NCBI RefSeq assembly: GCF_030867145.1
Contig: NC_134454.1
Location: forward strand, 64,214,308 to 64,278,307
Direction of reading: 5' to 3'
DNA: 64,000 nucleotides
Source of the DNA: Opisthocomus hoazin
Taxonomy: Eukaryota > Chordata > Aves > Opisthocomiformes > Opisthocomidae
The position numbers and the translations under genes were made by a program. The notes beneath the pieces are model-generated. The model searched no databases and had not been told where the DNA came from. It was given only the letters and a program-made list of their open reading frames with translations. Shown one piece after another: positions 10,601 to 22,130 of this stretch (positions are counted from its first letter, which is position 1; the number at the start of each line of letters is the position of its first letter).

Positions 10601-13439
10601 GGAGAAAAAAAACACCTACACATTTTTGATAACGTGCTTATGTGCTGATCTAAGCCTGTTTTAGAATGTATTTTTTTCCTATGGAAGGTATTTCTGCCAT
10701 TTGTAAGGCGTATTTGCATGTCTTACCCTCTCTCCAAGAAGAGCACAGCAGTCAAGGAACAAAAGCCTAAACTAGATTTGAAGCCGGTCTGTGCCTCAGT
10801 GTTGTGTGTAATCAAACTTCACCAGCTTTGTCCTCACTTGTCAGTTGCCTTGTGGCTTCAAAACCCTCTGTTTTGTAGGCATCCCATTCTCCTTGAGGGC
10901 AGTCCATTGCACGGCAACAGTCCAGCTGGTTCCTCAGAAGAAGCACATTGTTTTGTCCCGTGTCCTAGTGAGGACTTTGGTTTCCCAAGAATACCATCAA
11001 TAAAACATTACTGAAATGAATCTTGTTAGAAAAAGCTACTTTCATACAGTCCCAAATGGGACTGCAAAATAATAATCTCAAGAATGTAGATGCCAAACAC
11101 TATCAGTGCAACTTGTGGTCTTTATCTACAATTCACTGTCTAACATTAATGGATGATAAAGTGTAATTAATTAAGACAGGGAATGTATATCTAAGTAGGA
11201 TTCTTCTGTACAAGGAAGTTTACACTAATAAAAATGAGGATGAGTCTGAGTATTTATTGAACTAATGTAATTTCCCATTAGTCATGCTTATTCTAGCAGG
11301 AGTGCTCTCTTTTTTTTTAACCTGAACTGTTTCCACAGCTAAACTAGGAGAAGACTGCCTTAGATCATTCCACACTGAGTACTGTACTGGTATAGCTGTG
11401 AAGTTACTGTCATATAGACATTGCATGTTGCAAACTTCTGCCAAAGCCTTAGGTCATTTCAGCCCCCAGGTGGTCATTGTCTTCTAATAACTTGTGTCAT
11501 GGTTTAATTAGAGGCAGCAGGTAGGTGGAAGGCACTTGCAGCCGTTACCCTGAACATAAAAACACCTGCCTGTTCATACAACAGCAAAACTCATCGAGGT
11601 TCGTTAGTGAAGGTGTTGGCTCAGAGAACAGGTGCCTTTCTGTAGCTGGCAGTAGGCAGAGAGAAGGGCGAGTAGACTGAAGCGAGAATTGTCAGTGAAG
11701 TCCCATGTCTTCATCTGTAGCTAGCTAATACCAGTTTTTTACAGCTGAGATTCTCCATGGTACTAGTGAAGCAGACCCTTGTGGTGCTGGATTTATTGTG
11801 CTAAAACGTGTCGGTACAGGGTGTGACGTTTCAACCCTCTTCTGCTCCGATGGTATTTTTTAAAGCTTGTCTTGTTACCATAATTGCAATTACAAAAAAA
11901 GTAGTAATTTTGGAAGGGTCAAACTCCACCAGAATGTGGCTGTTTCTGGTAATCTAGGGGGTCTCCCTGTTTTCCGATGTTGACTAGAAAAAGAAAGAAT
12001 ACCCCTTAGTAAGCTTTCTCATATTTGTCAAAGGAAGGCAGGAATTTGGATATGTATCCTTTGTTTTGCTTTGAGGCATACACAAATTCTGAAATGAGTT
12101 GCTTTGCTGACCTCTTGGAACAGTGCTAAGACATGTAGATGCATTAAATGCTTTTTGTTCAGAAGTACAAATTTTTCTGTTTCTAGTGACTCATTGAGAA
12201 AATATGATTTGTTTGAGAGAAATGTTTCTAGTTTTGTCAGCCTTTTGTGCAACTATGTGGGCATTTTGCTTTAAGATTTCTTCCTACTCAGTTGATTTAG
12301 GGCTTATTTAAGTGCCAGTTAAGAGGGCAGCAAAGAGTTCGAGGAGTCTTTTTTCAGAATCTTTATTATCTTGCCAGTTCTTCTGTTAACCTTACCTTCC
12401 AGCAGAATGACTAAGATGTTTCTCTGAAATTAAATAAAAAATCATTGCTGCAAGGAGCAGCGTGTGCACTCTCAGTTATAAATATTCCACTTTATCCTGG
12501 TCCACACAGACAGAAACTGTAGTTTGAGATAGCAAAATCACTCCTAAATCGTCGGTTATTGCTGAACAAAGACAAAAATTCACGTTTACCTTCTGAGTCT
12601 GGTAGAACTCACTTCTGTGCCAGACAGCATGAAGGTAGTAGTTGTAGTGTTTCTTAATACTGCTATATCTTTTTCTGCTCTAAGAGCTAAATATATTTGT
12701 AATAAGCTGTGAAGTTGTAATGCCGATGCATTTTTTTTAGTAGAAATTCAATAGTTAACCTGTAACAAGGTCTGCCAATGAGAAAATGGTAGTATTGAGC
12801 TAAGAACAGAACACCAAAAAGGCAGATGTTTAAGACCAGTGTTACAAGAAGTATTTGAAAATGCAATATGTATTAAAGGATCTAGAACAGCTTCTTGTAG
12901 GTCTTGTTTTACTGAGAGATATTTTTACTAAGTGGAATTTTTCTTATTACATGGAAGACAAAGAGCTTTTCATTGAGAGATGTATTTAGAAAAATTTATT
13001 TTCATCTTAGAATGCATACAGTGCTAAATTTATGCTGCATGTTAGATCATTTATAAGCTTTCTCAAAAAATACTCAGTAGTCTGTTAAATTTCTGTATCC
13101 AGTTATTACTGTAGGAAAAGTACCAATTATTGCAGCTGTAGAAACCTCTTTTTTCATAATTTTAATTTTGAAAATGTTTTATTTTTATGAGAAGATTTTT
13201 TCCTTCACCATATACCTGATGGTACTTGAATTTTCATGTTCAGTGCTTTCACTTGTGAATGCAGGGTTTGCCTAAAAGTTAGAAAACTGCATAAAAGTCA
13301 GCTTATTGCTGAGGGCATTGGTTTATTGTCATCATGCTGATGTTTTGTTTAAAAATGCTCAGTTTGGGTATTACTTTAACAGTTGTAATAATTTATTGTA
13401 TAAACATAACTTAAGACTCTTTTGCTTTTGCTTTTACAG

Positions 13440-13599
13440 TCCATACAGTGACACTGTTTCTTAATATCTTTGGATGTTTGGCCTGGTTTTACGTTGATGC
13501 TACGCGAGGGGTTGATTTTGGATTGAGTATTCTCTGGTTCTTGCTTTTTACCCCTTGTTCTTTTGTCTGCTGGTACAGACCACTTTATGGAGCTTTCAG
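13440..13599 (+). CDS. SCAMP1: SCAMP1 exon 6 (helices 1-2 and E-peptide loop)
   Basis: After the split Phe codon the exon reads [20 protein letters not shown], then [20 protein letters not shown] and [13 protein letters not shown]. It finishes helix 1, gives helix 2, and encodes the amphipathic [10 protein letters not shown] segment between helices 2 and 3 (the E-peptide, linked to exocytosis and binding of lipid or partners in SCAMPs). The FYVDATRG stretch differs from the mammalian form I recall (FCVDSARA). Both splice sites are normal (TTTTACAG; GTAACA), and the Arg codon is split 2+1. Confidence 0.97.
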
Positions 13600-15268
13600 G
13601 TAACACTTCAGCTTGACTTAGGATATTTAACAACTTGTAAAAATGTATTAACATTCCAGAATTTTCTTGATTGTCATTATGGTAATCCTTTAATATGCTT
13701 TCTTTAGAAATAAGTAGTATATTTTCCATTAATTGAGTTATTGTATTTGAAAAATAGATGGCAATAGTTAGGAATATAATGGAATACCCTTTAAAGTGTT
13801 TGTAGCTTCTTCCATTGACAAAATACTTGTAGGAAATATTTAACTTTGTGTTGATTGGGCTGATAATAATTTTATGGAAAATTCTTATTAAATCTTTATC
13901 CTTTCACACCAAGAATTTGAGTAGGTTAATAGTTAAGTGTGTCTTAAATTTTTGAATGAACTTCATAGAACTCTACACTTCAAAGTCTTATATTGTTATG
14001 TGTACAGTGTCTGTAACTGAAGTTGACTGAGATTCTTATTGAGTAGAGCAGGTATGTAGTCATCAAACTTTAGTATTTTTCCTACTTTTAGCAATCTTTG
14101 TAGACTTGACAAGCATGAGATGTGATAGCTTTGTGTTTTAAGAATAGAATGGTTGGTTTGCATGCAAAATTGAACTTTTTATTTTGAAAATCAGCATATA
14201 GAGATTCTAAATCCTGTACTCTTACGGTGTTTCTTGGGAATTTTCTTTTTACATTGAAGTGATTCAGGATATTCTCACTTAAAGCAGATAGATCTAGAGA
14301 AAGATTCATGGCCAGAATTTGCAGTTAAGCATGACCGTTAGACTGAGATGCTTCTTTTTGCTAACCAAGGAGGTATTGCTATACACACACATCTTTGAGG
14401 AATCATATAGTTTAACTTGCATTTGCTCGCTAGTAAATCTATAGCTTTGAATATTGATTGTTTGGAAGAAGAAAACTACTGCTTGCATATTCAGCTTTGG
14501 TCAGTGCTCAGCTGAAAATGAAATAGTTACTGAACTGGTTGGATAAATAGAAATGAACAAACTCCCTTCTGCAGGAAGAGATATTAATGGCAAAATCTGG
14601 TTTTGTGACTTAACTAAGTGATTTCTGTTTTATTTAGAACTTTGGTAGCAAGCATATCATATGTAGCAAGTTGAGTAATAGTTGATAGCAGTAAGTTGAG
14701 GTCTTCGTTGAGATTTTGCCTGTACTTTTTCTTTTTTTACTTTCAGTCTTTGTCAGGCTGGCATTTCAGTGATTTAAACAGCAAACCTGTTTCGTATATT
14801 TTGCTTTTAAGCAAGAGCTGCTTCAGTATTCTGTTCTGCAGTGTGCTTCTGTAATTCCATATTAGATTTTATTTCCTTTTATAAGTAAAATATTTTCTTC
14901 CTGTCCCGACACCACTGTGAACTTCAGTCTGAAAGTAGAGCAGAAGTCTGTTCTTCATGCATTGTAGTGAAACTTGTGTGTTGACTCGAAGAGGCCCTGC
15001 TGTTTGCTGAATGGAAGACTAAGGGATAATATTTTGCTGCTGTTCTCACCTCTGTTAGAGGTGCATGTGGCAAAAATACTATATTGAAAAAGAAGCAGCA
15101 GCTCTTGTAAATAGACACTCTACAAAACCACAGAATAGTCACTGTCAGAAAATGAAAGCACTTTTCCTCTAGTTGACGCATAAAAAATTTTTAGATTGGT
15201 AGTGCAGTATTTGCAAAAAATCATTAATTTTCCTGGCTGCTTTAATCTTTTTTCCCCCCCTCTTTCAG
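13600..15268 (+). other. SCAMP1 intron 6
   Basis: AT-rich intron of 1.7 kb. No repeat or ORF of interest was seen. It ends in a strong pyrimidine tract with a run of eight C or more just before the acceptor TCTTTCAG. Confidence 0.6.
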
Positions 15269-15370
15269 GAGTGACAGTTCATTCAGGTTCTTTGTGTTCT
15301 TCTTTGTGTATATCTGTCAGTTTGCTGTACATGTACTTCAAGCTGCAGGATTTCAAAGATGGGGAAACTG
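15269..15370 (+). CDS. SCAMP1: SCAMP1 exon 7 (helix 3)
   Basis: This exon completes the Arg codon and encodes [20 protein letters not shown], then [13 protein letters not shown] and two bases of a Cys codon. The phenylalanine-rich stretch is membrane helix 3 of the SCAMP core, and the RWGNCGW junction is the short loop before helix 4. The FQRW tetrapeptide replaces FHNW of the human protein as I remember it. The donor is a perfect GTGAGT. Confidence 0.97.
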
Positions 15371-17239
15371 GTGAGTATTCTGTTTGCTGTAGCATTGTAC
15401 TGTCTGTAAGAAGAGCACTCATATTTGATATAGCAACTGCAATACAGTCTGTGTGTTTTTAAAAAAAAAAAATCTTGTGTTCACTGCAATTGTTACATTT
15501 AGCACTCAAAGCATTTTTGAAGTGCTCTTAACTAGGAAGGGTGGGTGAAACATATCCCAAGAATGTGAGGTACTTCTGTTACTAGTCTGGTCAAAATTTT
15601 ATCCTTCAATGCAAACCACTTTGAACTATTATTTTATACATTACCTCCTCTATTTTGATGGTGTGTGGAGATGTTATTTGCTCAGTATTTGACATAAGTG
15701 AAACTTCAAGAAAATGAAAATAATTTAGGCAGCAATAATACAATGTTTGCATATTATTTTGTATCATTAGTTAATTCTAACTATATTAATTTACTTCTTA
15801 TTAGGGAAATTTATGGCTAAAATTTGAAGAATGAGTCAACAGTGTATTCGGGTGAATATAGTGGTATATCTTTGGTATTATTTGAAAAGCTCATTTGTCC
15901 GAGTCAGCTCCTTATTCTGTAACAGTTGATTTTTCTTTTTGATGCTTGTGAGTATATAAGCTTTTACATGAAGCTTTTTTGTATATTATCTTTTATTTGA
16001 GCCTTCAAGGTCTAATATTTAGATTTTACAAGGAAAGCTATTGCGAGTCAGTCATTGTTCTTGGAAGAAAACCCAACAAACTTGAGTTGTTCAACTGCAA
16101 ACATGGTTGTAGTAGCCAGCTGGTAGCATGAAGAGCTATGACTGGCAGCACTGCTGCTGGGTAATGACACTTCTCTGTATTGGTGCTTTGTGCTGCTAAC
16201 CTCCAGACATATGCAAAGCAGACACAACAGCACTGCTTTAAAACTGTAGTGTGAGGAAAGATCCTGTTTTATTATTTTTGCTCTCGAATACAATATTTTG
16301 CTTTTTGATAGATACATTGATTGACATTAACAAAATCAAAAAGTATTTTAGGGGGCCAGTTCTCCACGTATGCGGAGTGTGCTTTTAAGGATACTTGGGG
16401 AAGGGGTATGAAAAGTAGCCAGATCGTCAGAAAATGATAATTACAGTTTGGATTTTGGAGTTTTGTGGTAGAGTCCAGTTGGACAGAGGGGTTATCAAAG
16501 CAATGTGGAACAGGTAGAGAAGAGTTTTGAGGTTGTTCGGGTTTACAGAAATTTTTTGCTTTTTGTTCTGTGGAAGAATCTTTTCCATCTTAATGTTTTA
16601 TTTTTCTTCAAGGCAGCCTGCTTTTTGTGGTTTCAAGTTTGATAATGTATTTTTCTGTTGGTGCTTCAGTTTTGAAGAATGGGGAAATGGTTACTGATAT
16701 AGCCATCTTTTCTGTTACTTAGTTTGATGCTATGTACTGAAAAAAAAATCATATTAACCTCAACTGAGAAAGCATCACTGTGTGGATACAATTGCGCAAG
16801 TCTTCCCCCATAGATGCTCCATGTGTGTGGTGTGGTTTTGTTTCATGTTTAAGGATGTTAGAAGCTATCTTTTTAGGGACAACTTCTCTTCCATGAAATC
16901 ATGTAGTCTTAAGTCAGTCTGAAATTACAATATGGCAAAGAAAACCCAAAAGTTGATGAGCAGCTCTCTAATTTCTTCACAATTCTGCTCAAGGATAATA
17001 ATTTTTGCTACAATTTTCCTTACAGTTTCACTGCATGCATTGGGAAAAATGGAAACTAAGCTCTAAAAGCTTATTACAGAACCGAAGTACGCTTACGTAA
17101 AATTCCCATTACTTTTTCTTCAAGAAGATTCAAAGTTGATCAGAACCAGGAGGTTATAAAGTTTCCCTTGATGTGGATGCCTGTGGTTGAATGGTTCATG
17201 TGCTGTGCTAGTAAAGTTTGTCCTTTCTCTTTTCTTCAG
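15371..17239 (+). other. SCAMP1 intron 7
   Basis: An intron of 1.9 kb with no recognised element. Small ORFs at 16048-16317 (-) and elsewhere look like chance. The acceptor TTTTCTTCAG precedes exon 8. Confidence 0.6.
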
Positions 17240-17357
17240 TGGGTGGATTTCATCTCTTACTGGTCTTAATAAGAGTATTCCTGTTGGCATTATGATGATA
17301 ATCATAGCTGCACTTTTCACAGCATCTGCTGTCATCTCATTAGTTATGTTTAAAAAG
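17240..17357 (+). CDS. SCAMP1: SCAMP1 exon 8 (helix 4)
   Basis: Forty codons, counting the split Cys. They read [20 protein letters not shown], then [19 protein letters not shown], which is the fourth membrane helix and its positively charged cytosolic end. It is almost identical to the mammalian sequence; LNKS replaces LNQN. It ends in phase 0 with donor GTAAGT. Confidence 0.97.
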
Positions 17358-19158
17358 GTAAGTTACGTATTATTTCCTTCTTCTGTTTCGTATGTTTAAT
17401 CTTGATTTTGCTTTCCTGCTTGAGAGGGGTACTCTCTCACAAAGTAAAGGGGATTAAATGGTATTTCGGGGGGTGTGCCTTAGCTATTAACAACTGTACT
17501 TTTATGCTTATACTGTTGTGGAGTTACAAAATGCTTTCTGCAAACTAAAATGGGGAAGGATAGCTCTGAATACGAGCAATTGGGAGGTAAGCCCACAGTG
17601 AAAGGGTAGGTGAATGCACTGGATGCTATGATTGTACCTGTAGATGCCAGGTTGTAATTTTCAGATCTGTGGTGATTGATCAGACTAAGTGAAGCATGAT
17701 TCAAATGATTGCAAAGTTTCAGCTCTTACCAAAATCATTCCCATTAAAATCAATAGAAGAGGGAGGTGCCTGGCTCCTCAGAAATGGATTTTTATTTCTC
17801 TGCTTTTATTATTTTACTATTTTGTTGTCAAATAATGATTGTGTAGCATGAAAGCTCAAAGAAAGATGCTTTTTTCCCTTGGCCCCTTTTTGTGAATTTA
17901 CATCCAGAAGACCTAAGTTTAGATACTGATGTGCCAGTAAGTTTCTGATGTTGTTTAAATAAAATGTGACGGACAATTCTGCTGATGATGTGCTGGCAAT
18001 TCTAATAATTCAGCCTCAGAGTTACACTTAAAGATTTTCACATACCCAAAGTCTTCTGGACTGTTTACAGTAAGCTAGAAATTTTAAGTTGAGATGGCGC
18101 TTCTCCTTACTTGCTTTCTGCATAAATACTGAGGTACAGGAGAAAGGAACAAGTTAGAAAAATGTATGGTGGAGTGTTTTTTTTACACTCTTCTTACCAT
18201 TTGCATCTGGATTCTTTTCACAGCCCTGCAACTCAGATGGGACCTGGTGTATCTTTATGGATGAGAAATAGTCACATTTATATCAAAGGAAAAAGTTACC
18301 ACATTAATTTTCCTGCTACACTAGAATGAAAGTTGTCTTTGCAGTATTGTTTGACAACTTTATTGTTACTTGATTGAACAGGAGTCAGAAATAGCATTTT
18401 AATTTTAATTGGAAGTTACTCAGGATTTGTTTTTTTTGTTGTGCTAGAGATTATATGCCATGTTGTTTAGAGTGTAAGTCATATTGTTTAATTCCTCTGC
18501 TTATTATGCAGAACTATTGATCATCACACTGGTTTAGCACAGACACGTCTGCATTATTAGGACATTTTATACTTTTTAATACTCAGTCATAGCTTACCTT
18601 GTTCTTGTAACCGTATCAATCAGAGAAATTAAAATGTTTCTAAAAATTGATACAGAAAAAAGTTTGCCAAAATGTTATTGACACAGTGGATTCAAAACTA
18701 TTTTTCTGGTTTTGTTTCCTGCTGTTTTTTTTAACGTGCACACTTACTAACTCTTCTAAGAGTACAGCAAGTTGTACACACGTTGAGACAGAGGACATTT
18801 TTGCAAGCTGTGACCCTGTGTCATGCTAAGGATGCAGCCTGTTTGTGTATTTAAATATGTTACTTCAGACAGTAGATACCACACACATTTTAGGAAGGAT
18901 CTAGAAGACCCCTCTGAGCTTGCAAAAACAAAAGTTACAGGTATTCCTACGGTCGAACTGTCCCTGTAGCGGGGCAATCAAAAGTGGTAGGATTTGCAGG
19001 ACAAAAGTCCGTGTACTCCTTTGTGGATCTTCCCAAACATAGGAGCAAACCAGATGTCCCCACCACACAGCTCTGCTTCATGTTTGAGACTTTGCTGTTA
19101 TTATACCAAGAACCGGCAGGCTCAGCACCATTTTTTCACTGCTTTTCTGCCTCCCCAG
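17358..19158 (+). other. SCAMP1 intron 8
   Basis: An intron of 1.8 kb, AT-rich, without a recognised repeat. The last 150 bases become more pyrimidine-rich, and GCCTCCCCAG forms the acceptor of the terminal exon. Confidence 0.6.
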
Positions 19159-19323
19159 GTGCATGGTCTCTACCGCACCACTGGTGCGAGCTTTGAGAAG
19201 GCGCAGCAGGAGTTTGCAACAGGAGTGATGTCCAACAAAACTGTACAGACTGCTGCAGCCAACGCCGCATCAACAGCGGCAACCAGCGCAGCTCAGAACG
19301 CGTTCAAGGGTAACCGAATGTAG
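19159..19323 (+). CDS. SCAMP1: SCAMP1 terminal coding exon (exon 9, cytosolic tail)
   Basis: Fifty-four codons and a TAG. The tail reads [20 protein letters not shown], then [18 protein letters not shown] and a final [11 protein letters not shown]. It is the cytosolic C-terminus of SCAMP1; the TAAANAAS alanine-rich stretch is typical of the long SCAMPs. The human protein ends GNQI as I remember, so only the last two residues change. Codons here are richer in GC than in the earlier exons. The 3' UTR follows directly. Confidence 0.97.
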   Translation: MHGLYRTTGASFEKAQQEFATGVMSNKTVQTAAANAASTAATSAAQNAFKGNRM

Positions 19324-19624
19324 GGAAACAGCAAAAGTCGTCATGATTCTCTTCGAGCGTACTTTAATTTTCCAGTCACTTGTTATATTCCCTAAAAGCC
19401 TAGATCAAAATTCACACAGCATGTTTGTCTCTTCTGCAGCTGTGCATGGCTAAAATGGGAAATGTTTGGTTTATCTTACTATAAATTTATTTATTTTAAA
19501 AATATAACCATTCTTTGCCCTTCTTTAAGATGTTGCATTCTAGAATGTAAAGCTCTCCATATTTTATGGAGGATGAATAATTTCAGCAATTGGCCTGGGA
19601 ATGAATTGTGGTAAATAATGATCA

Positions 19625-19630
19625 AATAAA
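19625..19630 (+). terminator. SCAMP1 proximal poly(A) signal AATAAA
   Basis: A canonical hexamer about 300 bases after the stop, followed by a T/G-rich stretch (GGAAGGTTTTTTAGTGG at 19646-19662) that could serve as the downstream element. Confidence 0.5.
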
Positions 19631-20949
19631 TGTATTAAGAATTTGGAAGGTTTTTTAGTGGTTCACTCTGGTATTTTTTTTAACTTTAGGAAAGCACTTT
19701 GGATCAATTATTTTTCTTTGTAAGAAATGATTTCCCTATTTCTACTATAAGAACTGGGGCAGACTGCGATGTAGAAAGTTAGGTTTGGCTACTGCTTTTG
19801 CAATTTCAGCAGCTGCTGGAGGACAAATATGAGTAGGGTAGATATTATAAATTCTTTTATTATGTTTTTTTTAGGATAAGTCTTTTGGTAGAAACCTGTA
19901 AGTTTGCATGAATACTGTTGAGTTATCTGATCTTGTTTAAGTAGTGTTTTGGTCCAGAATTTACCCGCGCCACTTTATAATTATAGCATTTGTTTGTATC
20001 TGTTTTCACAGAGTATTCTCTACTTGTGAGAAATTACTACACGGCATAAGCATTCTCTGTAATAGAATGTGTAATGCAGTGTACAGTTTAAGGAAGGTAA
20101 CTGATGGTTTCAATCACAGAGCTAAATGATTATATATTTGCTATTTTTAATTTCAGTATTCATGTCCTGGGGTAATGATTTTGCTGGAAAAGAAACCAAT
20201 ATCGACTTAGGACGCTAGTTTCTTGCCCCCCTTCCCTCTTCTACATGCAGTGGTATTTTTGTTGTATTTGGGATTTTTTTTTTTTTTTTTTAAGTGTAGA
20301 TTTGTGTTTAGCGGTGGTACTAAATCTCTAGCCTAGTCAGTCTGTTTACTGCTTGTCCAAAAATCTAAATATACAGTATTTAATTTTCTAACGGGAAAGC
20401 TTTTTAAGCAACGGCATTTAACAAATACTTGAATTCATTTTAACATTAACTCAGACATCTCTGCGATGTGATTTAAGCTGGGGGCTTTTAAAGTATTTTG
20501 AGTTGGAAAAGTGAGAAATCTTCATCTTTAATGAAGTTAAAATTCAACTTACTGAACTGGATGCCTAAGAGGTAAAATTGGTGCTGTGGAACTGAACAAT
20601 CCATAATGGTACATACCATCACAATATTCCAGAATATAATCAGGTTTTACTAACGTCATGTTTCTCCCCTTTGAAGACTATTTATATTCTTGGATTGCCT
20701 TATGAGTCTTGTGCACAATACTTGGGCTGCTTTTCAGACTCTGTTTAAGGAAATGCAAACAGGAAGGACCACATCCCGCCACCTGTGTAAGTACACACTA
20801 CAGCTGAAACGAATTCAGCTCCTAAGGTGAATCACCTTTAGTAAGATGGCATAAAATTCTGAGGCTCCTCCATGCCCCGAACGTGGACCAGCTTTCACAA
20901 ATTCTTTTTCGCTACACTGTATTTATAATAACAGAAGAGCATTACAAAA

Positions 20950-20955
20950 AATAAA
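20950..20955 (+). terminator. SCAMP1 internal poly(A) signal AATAAA
   Basis: A canonical hexamer inside an A-rich stretch in the 3' UTR. The downstream sequence is only weakly GU-rich, so use is uncertain. Confidence 0.25.
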
Positions 20956-21513
20956 AAGGCCCAGCTTAATCCCTGGATCAGTTCTGTACTGTTAGCATGA
21001 AGTCCCTGTTAGTCTACTTTCTTTTACTAGTTTCTTTAAATCCAGCTTTAATTTGGATAAACATAGTAGTTCCACCTATGCTGAAGTTCATATTAATGAA
21101 TATACTTGCTTCTAAATGTCCTCTGCATCATGAAGTTAAAAGTGATTTAAATACTCTGTGTAATAGGGGCTCTAAAATGTCATGCTAGTGGACATGCTAG
21201 AACTGGAACTTAAATTTGTGTGGAATGTTACTAAAATCTTTCCAGACAAAATAACACCATTTTCTGTTGAGATCAGGCATCATCTTTCTAGCAGCTGTAT
21301 ATCAAGATTGTTCTTCTCATAAACTTTTACACTTAACTTGAGGGCTATATCTAAGAATGCTACTATGGATTACCTTAAAATCTGAATTTAACCAGTTCTC
21401 TTCGTATCTCTTGGATAGGAATCCCAGCGCCATCATCCTTGCAATTTAACTTAAGTTGAAGATTGCATAATAACATACATTACCAGAATATGTTATAGAA
21501 AAAAAAAAATCGG

Positions 21514-21519
21514 AATAAA
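21514..21519 (+). terminator. SCAMP1 internal poly(A) signal AATAAA
   Basis: A hexamer just after an A-run at about 21499-21509. A long T-run follows at 21540-21550, 20-30 bases downstream, which suits a downstream element. Confidence 0.3.
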
Positions 21520-22100
21520 ACCTGAATTTGGCAGGTAGATTTTTTTTTTCCTCCAAATGTTTAAAGGCTCTTTGAGAAAACATATTTCATGTTCTACGTA
21601 TAGGGTCCATTGATTGGTAATGTCATGGGCTGAATGTACGGATTTAAACCTCCTCAGTGAAATTCAAGGTTCAGTTACACATGAATTGTTTTAAACCAGA
21701 AATCTGACACTTTGCAGCCCAAAAGGGAGGGAGAAGTTTGAGTTTAGCTTTTACAACAGAAGGCTGGTATTTGTTAAAATATTTTGTACTTAATGAAAAC
21801 TAGATTTTACAGTCTCTTATTAATTAATCAGAGTATGGTGCCCACTTAAGTTGTCATTTTGTAGTATTGTGGCAAATTGAGTACAAAGTATGAAGTTTAA
21901 ACACTGGAATGTCAGTAATCATTAATTTAGGAGGTGGTTTTATTTATCTGAGGGATGTTTGTATATTTTGTAAATTACTAACAATGCTCTGCCATCCTGT
22001 GAATGTCATGGTTCTGTACAAATGCACTTCTTCTGTCCCTCTGTTGCATGTCTGAGTAGTTCAGAAGTTTTGTATATTTATTGTATTAACAGTGTCATAG

Positions 22101-22106
22101 AATAAA
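22101..22106 (+). terminator. SCAMP1 distal poly(A) signal AATAAA
   Basis: A canonical hexamer followed 20-40 bases later by the U/GU-rich stretch GGATGTTTGCTCTGTATAG. A TGTATATTTA element precedes it, of the kind bound by Pumilio or CFIm factors. It is the best candidate for the distal end of the transcript. Confidence 0.5.
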
Positions 22107-22130
22107 AAAAACCCTTTTCCTGGATGTTTG

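Larger units (their letters stand above)
7526..13439 (+). other. SCAMP1 intron 5
   Basis: The largest SCAMP1 intron in view, 5.9 kb and AT-rich. It contains a 73-base tandem duplication (7928-8073), a (TA)n plus (TTTA)n microsatellite (9624-9651) and a very old CR1 remnant (about 10240-10600). The many small ORFs on both strands show no recognisable protein. The last bases, TTTGCTTTTGCTTTTACAG, form a strong acceptor. Confidence 0.6.
1..22130 (+). other. SCAMP1: SCAMP1 gene, partial (3' part, exons about 3-9)
   Basis: This is the span of the secretory carrier membrane protein 1 gene inside the window. Seven exons carry 885 coding bases (294 residues and the stop) in one continuous frame across all junctions. 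From memory the human protein has 338 residues and this part starts at about residue 46, so the 5' exons with the NPF motifs lie to the left. The introns measure 273, 3581, 5914, 1669, 1869 and 1801 bases, much shorter than in mammals, as expected of a bird. The right limit is an estimate based on the last good poly(A) signal. Confidence 0.93.
19324..22130 (+). other. SCAMP1: SCAMP1 3' UTR (probable extent)
   Basis: AT-rich sequence after the stop codon with AATAAA at 19625, 20950, 21514 and 22101. A T-run lies at about 20274-20291 and an A-run near 21500. No ORF or known repeat was found. The right end assumes that the signal at 22101 is the distal poly(A) site; a shorter form ending near 19650 is also plausible. 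Confidence 0.55.

Noticed and set aside
18994-19158. In-frame extension upstream of the last SCAMP1 exon (Met at 18994)
   Set aside because: This is intron 8 reading through into exon 9; the CCTCCCCAG acceptor at 19158 and the conserved start VHGLYRTTG set the exon edge.
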